The notes below the pieces were generated by a model. That model was not told the origin of the DNA. It searched no databases and saw only the letters and a program-made list of their open reading frames with translations. The translations under genes were made by a program, and so were the position numbers. Source: Telopea speciosissima (lineage: Eukaryota; Streptophyta; Magnoliopsida; Proteales; Proteaceae). From it: a stretch of 64,000 nt of DNA. Below, piece after piece: positions 57,819-64,000 of the stretch. How positions within the stretch are numbered: the stretch's first letter is position 1; each line of letters opens with the position of its first letter. Location of the stretch: positions 16,641,001 to 16,705,000 of the forward strand of contig NC_057924.1 of the NCBI RefSeq assembly GCF_018873765.1, read 5' to 3'.

Positions 57819-59046
57819 GTAAATGACAGTTGGGATACCCAACGTTTAGACAAAATCCACCCAAGGTACCCAATGTTTTTGAAAGTATATTTGGGGTGCC
57901 TATTTTTATATTTCCAATTATACCCCCAAAACATAATTTTACAGCAACGCAACACCACCACTACCGTCACCGCCTCCGACACTACTACCACCTCTTGCAA
58001 TACCCCTCCCCTGTAACCCCTTAATAGATATACCTTTCAAGCTATCCTTCCATTTCCCTCTTAACTTGGGTCTTTGTCAATTGGGTCTTGCGAAAGAGGA
58101 CGAGAGAGATTATTGGGATCTGAGAAAAATTAAGCAATTACAAAGTGACAGACGGCGAGAGACATAAGAGTTTCTCTTTCAGCCCGTCCCATTGTCTAGC
58201 GATTCCCTCTCTACTACAATGAGCAATGAGTGATGACCTCATTTTGCATAATTTTGCGATCATCTCTCCACAATTTCTCTAATTTCCTTGAAAATTCCAC
58301 CAAAACCCAGTGAGAATTTGATTGAGCTTCTTTTGTTCCCAGTTCCAATCCACATGTCAGGACTGATTCGACAATCCCCACTCTCATCCCACCCTTCTTT
58401 TTTCTGATAACCCCATTGTTCCCCCTTAAAGTCTTGGAACCACACAAAATTGAAACTGTAAAAAATGTGACTGCCTTGATTTTTATTTCCAATTCTTCCA
58501 TGGTTTGAGGAAGCGAATGGATTCAGTGGAGAGGGTTACAGGAATTGCGAAGGCAGGGGAGGGGGCTGTGGGAATTGCGTGGCAAGGGGAGAGAGAGAAA
58601 GAGAGAGAATGGGGAGGGGTGGAGGAGGAGAGAGGGGTGCGGGAATAAGTAGAGCCGTGTGGGAGGGACACGGGAGGGTGGAGGTAGAAGTTGGTGGTGG
58701 GGGCAACAGGTGGGGGACGAGGGTTAAGCGGAGAAGCTAAGGCCGGGACAGGGTAGGGGGAGATTTGGAGAGAGAGAGAGAGAGAGAGAGAAATGCCCAA
58801 CAATGGTGATACAGCATGGCAAAGAGGGAAGGGAACGGGAAAAAGAGCAGTAGAGCGAGTGGGTGAGGAGGGGTAATATTAGAATTATGAAAAAAAATAA
58901 GGAATCTTAAATGTAATATTATTGAAACATAAAGTACCTCATATGTAACATTAGTGAAATGTAAGTTATTCAAGACATGAAATTGCAAACGTTAGGTACC
59001 CAAGATGTATTTTCTGCAAACATTAGGTATCTCAAGTGTCATTTAC
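57819..59046. mobile_element. third long-TIR, Mutator-like element with unknown cargo
   Basis: The left end GTAAATGACAGTTGGGATACC and the right end read inward, GTAAATGACACTTGAGATACC, match, and both arms continue with CCAANGTTT and GGGTACC over more than 100 bp. Inside, minus-strand frames at 58501-58214 and 58803-58483 (a Ser/Pro-rich stretch beside an (AG)n run) look like leader plus first exon of something, but I recognise no family. The target duplication is too decayed to prove. Confidence 0.65.
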
Positions 59047-59401
59047 TCTTTTTTTAAAGACATCAAAAGTATGGTCAATCAACCCAAAGCTTAAAAATAA
59101 TAATCAATTGCTCTAACATGTCCAAATTATATTTCTAGTTATGCCCCCAGCTACTCATCCAATCAACTTAATCAATAAAAAATGTATCTTAGGGTAAATT
59201 GGGAATTTCAAGCAATCTTAAATGAATTGGGTTAGGACCGTTAGGTCAAGTTGTAATCGGGCAGGCTAGGTCGGGCCTGGAATCGATCGGTCCAGTTGAA
59301 CGCCCGACAGGCTTAGACCTCACACTGGAATCGACCGGGCCAGGCTTTAACCAAACAGGCTCGATCGATCATGTCAAGCGGGCCTAGAATTGACACCCCT
59401 A

Positions 59402-59995
59402 CCTTTAGGCCTCTGGTTCTTTTTAATCATTTTCTCTCTCCTCTTTAAAACCCTCAGCATTATTATTTAGTACTCGAATAAAAGTAATGGATAAAAAGAT
59501 GAATCTAAGCCAAATAGCCCATACACAACCAACGGGCAACGGCTACAACAAGATTATCATGTAACATTACAATTACACATCTCCCAACGTTACAGTTTAC
59601 ATTTTCTACCAAAAATAAAAAAAACGCTACAGTTTATATGTTCAAACCCTGACCGTCCAAAGCCTCCAAAGAATTCCGGAATCCAAAGAAACCAAGACTT
59701 TTTGGTTATCCAAATCGACCCTACAAACCGAACCAAAGGAACTAAAAAAATACCTAAAAAAGGAGAATCACCGTCCGATTCTTACCGTTTTATAGTCCTT
59801 TATGGTAATATGGTCCCCACCCAATCACCTCAAATTTCAAACTTGTGAAAATCCATTAAAGAAATACCTCCAACGGCTACTTCATCATCACCATCAGCGA
59901 GTGCAAAGCCTCTTCTTCATCTACTGCTCTCCTTCTCTATCAATCCAACGCAAAGCCAATAATTTCCTGCAAAAACCAACTACTGAAGTCTGAAG
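59402..59995 (+). promoter_or_regulatory. upstream region and leader of the reticulon-like gene
   Basis: Gene-free. A CT/CA-rich stretch (59870-59960) just before the start codon suits a plant 5' leader. No transcription start can be placed. Confidence 0.5.
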
Positions 59996-62898
59996 ATGCA
60001 TGCTGCCATGGATTCTACTCCCCCATCTCATCAATCGGGTCCCCGTCTACGAAGAAAATCTGTTTCTCCTCTCCCTCCAATCGGGGTTTTAGGTGTCGAA
60101 GCCGAAAATCTCGCTCCTGATCCCATTCCCTCCACTTCTCCACAACCTAAGAAAACTCCTTCGCCCTCTCGTCTCTCTCTGAGATCCTCCACCAACTCTC
60201 TTCCTCTTCAAGAACTGTTACTCCTTTCTCCTTCCCCTCTTCGACGATCCAGAACCCGGCTCCTTGAAAGAACGGAAATGGCGGAAGAAGTCCTTGAGCC
60301 GGTAAGCCATCGCAGAAGATGCAAGAGCAGAGCTGCTTCCATGGCTCTGTTGGCATGTCCTTCCCCAAGAAACGCAAGGAGGACTCGGAAGCGAATGGAA
60401 CTAGAGATCCGAGAAGAAAGGGATGTGGGTCTGGGAGATGAGGTTGGGAAACCAAGGAGAAGAAAACAGAGTAATCGATCTCGAAGGGAGAATCTAAGTC
60501 TAGTCCCTTTAGTTCCTTGTTCAAGCTTATCCCCAAGTATATTCAGATTTTCACTTCCTCATTTTGCTTTTTCCCCTTTGTATAACTCTGATTCTTACCA
60601 TTTTGATGCTTATTTCTTGGTACCCAGGAAGCAGCGATGAAGATCAAAGTAGCTTAGATCGTGTTGGGCAGCTGATATCCGACCTTATTATGTGGAAGGA
60701 TGTTGCCAGATCAAGCCTCTGGTTTGGGTTTGGGTCCCTCTGTTTCCTGTCTTCTTGTTTTACAGGAGGATTGAGCTTTAGGTAGGCATTTTCCTCTGTC
60801 TTCTCTGGACTTACATTCTTCCAATTTGCTGTGATTTTGGAAATATTGAGTTGGCTTCTCTGAATCTCTTGCAGCCTTTTCTCCGTGGTTTCCCAACTTG
60901 GTCTTTTGTTTTTAGGTTTATCATTTTTCTGCAATTCATTATCCCAAAGGTATTCAAACACTCACTTTCTCTGAAATGTACTTCTCAATATTTCATCTTT
61001 CTGTCCCTGAGTTGTAGAGGTGACATTGCAGAAACAAGGAATCCAAGAAGCAGGACTTCAAGCTGAAAGAAGACGACATTATACGGGCTGCTCGAGTGAT
61101 CCTTCCTGCTGCAAACCTTGCTATTGCTAAGACCAGAGAAGTCTTCTCAGGAGACCCATCAATGACTCTAAAAGTGGGAGCATTATCTCAGTTATCCTTC
61201 CTCTTCTTCCCATGTTTATGAATTGCCAAAAGAGATAATTCAAAAGCCCATGTTTCCTTGTGCAGGTAGCACCCATACTCTTATTCGGAGCTGAATATGG
61301 CCACTTCATAACCATAAGGAAACTAATTGCAATTGGTTAGCCAAAAATGTCTTAAACCCACATCCCCAAATTCTATTTGCATTGTCTTCTGGTGCTTTTA
61401 CTTCTTCTTTAGACAAATTCTGTAATAGATTCTATAAATCTATGCAGGATTTTTTGTAAGCTTCACTGCCCCCAAGTTCTATTCTTGTTACTCTGAGCAG
61501 ATAAATAAAAAAGGTAATGTGGAGTTGGAACCTTCCTTCCCCCAATGCTTTCAAGCGACAGGTGTTCCTCACTTAAACAGATTTGTAAAAAATGTCTGTT
61601 CTGATTAAGCAGTTGAGTACTTGAGATATTGTGTATGGGACGCATGGGGAGCTTGCTCTCACAAGAAGATTGTGGCAGCATCAGCAGCTACAGTCTTTTG
61701 GAATCTGTCTTCTGTGAAGACCCGTGTTTTAGCAGGTACACTGTCACTTCTTTCATTGCACGTTTTCTGTTTTATCCGTTGCATACAGACGTATGTGAGT
61801 ATGTCCATCAAATTACTTCCATATTCATTTGCCATAGTATCTGCATAAGTTTGTTTTTATGCTTAGGGCTGATGTTCTCTGTGCCGCGGTGCAGCCTGTT
61901 CCCAGTCACATGGGCCTGCCATTTAGGGGGGAGCAGGGTGGTCATTTCACCCACCCCCCATATGTCTGGCCGCAGCCTGTGCTGCCATTCAGGGGGAAAG
62001 GTGGTCATTTTGCCCACCCCCGTGTGTCTGGGTGCAGCTGAGCCCCGGCACAGAGAACATTTGGCCTTATGCCTATATCTCAACTCCCTGGTCCATAGAA
62101 ATCCTTTCAATTCATCCAAGGTCCTTCTAGGCCTCACTATGCCTAGTGAAGTATAATGCTTCACTATTTGTCACTTGATAGTTCATGTGATAGCAGACCT
62201 CACGTAGATCTCAATGGTCAAATTTTAATCCAAAGTAAGCAAAAAAAGTTGCTCAAACTTTGATTCAAAGTTTTAATAAAATTACCAAAATACCATCCAA
62301 TGAAGATGAATATAAAATACAAGGGTCGTGTAGCGCCTACACCAGCGTGAGGGCCAATGAGAGGCTGTGTAGGGGGATGTACTTGAGTGTGATTTTTTAT
62401 TTCATTGGGGGCTGAATGGTAAATTCACACGGACTGTGACTGGGGCACAGGAACTGACATTTTTGTGTAATTTTAGCTACTTCACTCATTTTAAGCTGAA
62501 ATTGTATTAATGAGATGCTTGTCTAGTCTTCTATCACATGGAAAATAACCCATGTATTGTTATGTGACAAATAGTGAAGCTTTATACTTCACTAGGCATA
62601 GTGATAGGGAAGAAAACGCATCCTAATTGTAATCATCAAGTAATTATGAATACTAACCTATCGCATGTGCCTGCAATTGCAATTTCGGGTCATTTTGTTA
62701 TTTGTAAAAAATCTACATGGTATGCTATTGTTATCATTTTCAACTTCATCTAATTCTCTCTCTGCAGCATTTATTTCTGTAGTAACATTCCGATACTATC
62801 AACAACACATGCAAGCGGAAGCAGAAGAAGAAGAAGCGGATGAACAGAGACAGCAGCACCAGGCTTTGGTGGTTGCCGAAAAGGGATCACCGAAGTAG
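59996..62898 (+). CDS. reticulon-like protein (RTNLB), long N-terminal type
   Basis: Eight exons: 59996-60536, 60628-60781, 60875-60949, 61032-61173, 61266-61335, 61448-61513, 61613-61735 and 62768-62898; all introns GT-AG, 433 aa. Residues 1-180 are basic, Ser/Pro/Arg-rich and probably disordered. The reticulon domain follows (about 190-405): QLISDLIMWKDVARSSLWFG, then the first long hydrophobic hairpin (SLCFLSSCF...LGLLFLGLSFF, about 208-252), a loop (FKLKEDDIIRAARVILPAAN, SGDPSMTLKV), the second hairpin (VAPILLFGAEYGHFITIRKL...FFVSFTAPKFYSCY, about 305-345), and AWGACSHKKIVAASAATVFW. Reticulons sit in ER membranes and bend them into tubules. The C-terminus is Glu/Gln-rich and lacks the usual dilysine end. 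It resembles the Arabidopsis RTNLBs with long N-termini (the B17/B21 group). The start could also be the ATG at 60008. Confidence 0.9.
61871..62061. mobile_element. MITE with ATGTTCTCTGTG ends in the last reticulon intron
   Basis: The left end ATGTTCTCTGTGCCGCGGTG and the right end read inward, ATGTTCTCTGTGCCGGGGCT, match. Two 'ggtcatttcacccaccccc...gtctgg' blocks lie inside. Longer relative of 5854-5994. Confidence 0.8.
62135..62603. mobile_element. element with 40-bp TIRs in the last reticulon intron
   Basis: 62135-62174 and 62564-62603 are inverted copies starting CACTATGCCTAGTGAAGTAT with one or two differences, and both continue inward with CATGTGATAG. A relative of the 5071-5259 MITE sits inside (62325-62460). 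No target duplication is evident. Confidence 0.82.
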
Positions 62899-63094
62899 GA
62901 GTTTAGCTTGTTGTAGACCACATTAAATAATTATTCTTGTTTCCTAATATTTAACGGTGTCATCTTTTTACATATGAATATATAAATTCTTAATAAATAA
63001 AAAACGGTGAATTATTATTGTCACAAAAGTTTGTTATTTTACCAAATATCACAAAGCATCTATTCTATCACATGGACAGACGTGTTGAATTTCA

Positions 63095-63258
63095 AAAGGG
63101 CAAGAGATCTCTACTTGACCGCATGGTCTCTACACAAGCATCTGGACCAACGGGTGGGAGAGCACCCTGGGTAGATACCCAGGGGGCAGAGACGTCATCT
63201 CACGATGTCCCTTTGAGAGGGCATAGAAAACACCACCAAGTAGAGATCTTTTTCTCTT
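63095..63258. mobile_element. MITE, 5071-5259 family
   Basis: It starts GGGCAAGAGATCTCTACTTG and ends CAAGTAGAGATCTTTTTCTC, the clearest inverted ends of this family in the window. The centre has a second foldback (CACCCTGGGTAGATACCCAGG). Confidence 0.75.
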
Positions 63259-63587
63259 CAATCAAATACCTCTACCCCTTTCGTTATTCGTACACATCTA
63301 ATATGTTTTTCTTTTCTTTTCATGGCTATGTTTTGGATGCCAAGAAAAGAAAGAGAAAAATATAATGAGACAAAGATCATGAATGATTGATTTATGTCTC
63401 TCTCTCCTCAAATTCATTTTTTTTTTCTTTTCTTCATATCTAAACATTACCTTCAATGAGGAATTTAAGAACTAAAAGAGATCAATCCAAAAAAATAAAA
63501 AAAACCTAACCATCAATGTAGGTTTAACCGGATGAGATAGAACAATTTTATGGTAGAGTAAATAAGTTGGGCACGGATAAGTTAAAC

Positions 63588-63645
63588 AAACTGTGCATCA
63601 ATAACCTATCAAAAAAGAAAAAAAAAAAAAACTGTGCATCAATAA
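63588..63645 (+). mobile_element. 24-nt retroposon tail between 17-bp direct repeats
   Basis: AAACTGTGCATCAATAA occurs at 63588-63604 and 63629-63645. Between them are only 24 nt, CCTATC followed by an A-rich run. This is the outcome expected when LINE reverse transcription stops almost at once after priming on the poly(A) tail. Confidence 0.85.
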
Positions 63646-63776
63646 TACTTTTTAAAAAATTTGGCACAAAAAAATCTGTGCGGCAATAATACGGTACATA
63701 TTAATATAATTTTTTAATAAAAAATATGAGCATATATTCACTATGCAACAAACATGTATATCACATAAGATTATCC

Positions 63777-63995
63777 TTCCTAACGTATTCAATCTCTTAA
63801 ATCTTAATTGGAAAATAGAGACAGAACTCAGGAGAGAATACTTTTGACAAGAATATGAAACTTTGAAATTAGGAGCATCAAGCTGCATCATTAAGGAGTT
63901 TTATATCAGTTTCATATTCTTGTCAAAAGTATTCTCTTATGAGTTCTGTCTCTATTTTTCAATTAAGACTTAAGAGATAGAATACCTTACGAACG
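63777..63995. mobile_element. long foldback element
   Basis: Left arm 63777-63871 and right arm 63912-63995 are inverted copies of about 84 bp with few mismatches (for example GAGAATACTTTTGACAAGAATATGAAACT, split by a short loop). RNA from here would be a long near-perfect hairpin. Confidence 0.9.
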
Positions 63996-64000
63996 TCGCA

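Larger units (their letters stand above)
56885..59401. mobile_element. large hAT-like element, 2517 bp
   Basis: Ends TAGGGGTGTCAAGTG and GAATTGACACCCCTA, flanked by CCTTTAGC (56877-56884) and CCTTTAGG (59402-59409), 7 of 8 alike. The outer blocks (56885-57100 and 59220-59401) are 'cgggcttggtcgggctt' quasi-repeats. The inside is filled by a LINE-tail piece (57288-57560) and a long-TIR element (57819-59046). No transposase was found. Confidence 0.8.
62899..63776. other. downstream flank of the reticulon-like gene
   Basis: Contains likely poly(A) signals (AATAAAT and AATAAA at 62990-63001), a MITE (63095-63258) and the 63588-63645 tail insertion. No gene was recognised. Confidence 0.5.

Noticed and set aside
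56885-59401. Autonomous hAT transposon
   Set aside because: No BED finger or hAT dimerisation text in any frame; the inside is other elements.

Overview
This window is nuclear DNA of a flowering plant. It is AT-rich and intron-containing, crowded with transposable elements, and every intact gene has a clear angiosperm counterpart. The species cannot be named from sequence alone. The intact genes look like a eudicot or early-diverging angiosperm. No protein gene was left unassigned except captured fragments inside transposons.

Four genes look intact, each with a continuous reading frame across GT-AG introns: a CUP-SHAPED COTYLEDON/NAM-type NAC transcription factor with a miR164 site (minus strand, 1037-2312, 3 exons, 355 aa); a tyrosine aminotransferase (plus, 37446-42081, 7 exons, 443 aa); a class-IV PLP aminotransferase of the plant D-amino-acid/branched-chain aminotransferase-like group (plus, 45073-47914, 5 exons, 342 aa); and a reticulon-like ER membrane protein (plus, 59996-62898, 8 exons, 433 aa). 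They are unrelated in pathway, so this is ordinary eukaryotic gene order, although the CUC2/TAT neighbourhood recalls Arabidopsis At5g53950/At5g53970.

The space between genes is a record of transposition, much of it provable from target-site duplications (TSDs). 5.0-16.0 kb: MITEs and small Mutator-like elements, one with a hAT-like element nested in its terminal inverted repeat (TIR). 17.6-23.2 kb: three L1-type LINE fragments. One is split by a 1480-bp Pack-MULE (perfect 9-bp TSD) that carries a receptor-kinase extracellular-domain fragment. 23.6-27.5 kb: a hAT-like element followed by a tandem duplication containing LTR-like sequences, with a 93-bp SINE in only one copy. 32.0-33.8 kb: a second long-TIR element holding fragments of two different genes, a plastid-protein-like first exon and a DUF1685 gene. 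42.8-44.7 kb: a threonine synthase fragment beside a MULE-like end, a TRIM-like repeat pair and a tiny retroposon. 49.6-56.6 kb: a decayed minus-strand Ty3/gypsy retrotransposon. 56.9-59.4 kb: a 2.5-kb hAT-like element with another long-TIR element inside. 62.9-64.0 kb: a 24-nt retroposon tail between 17-bp TSDs, and a long foldback.

The most interesting themes are repeated capture of host gene fragments by Mutator-like elements, a family of hAT-like elements with strange quasi-repetitive interiors and TAGGGNTGTMAA-type ends, and near-empty LINE insertions that left only a tail.
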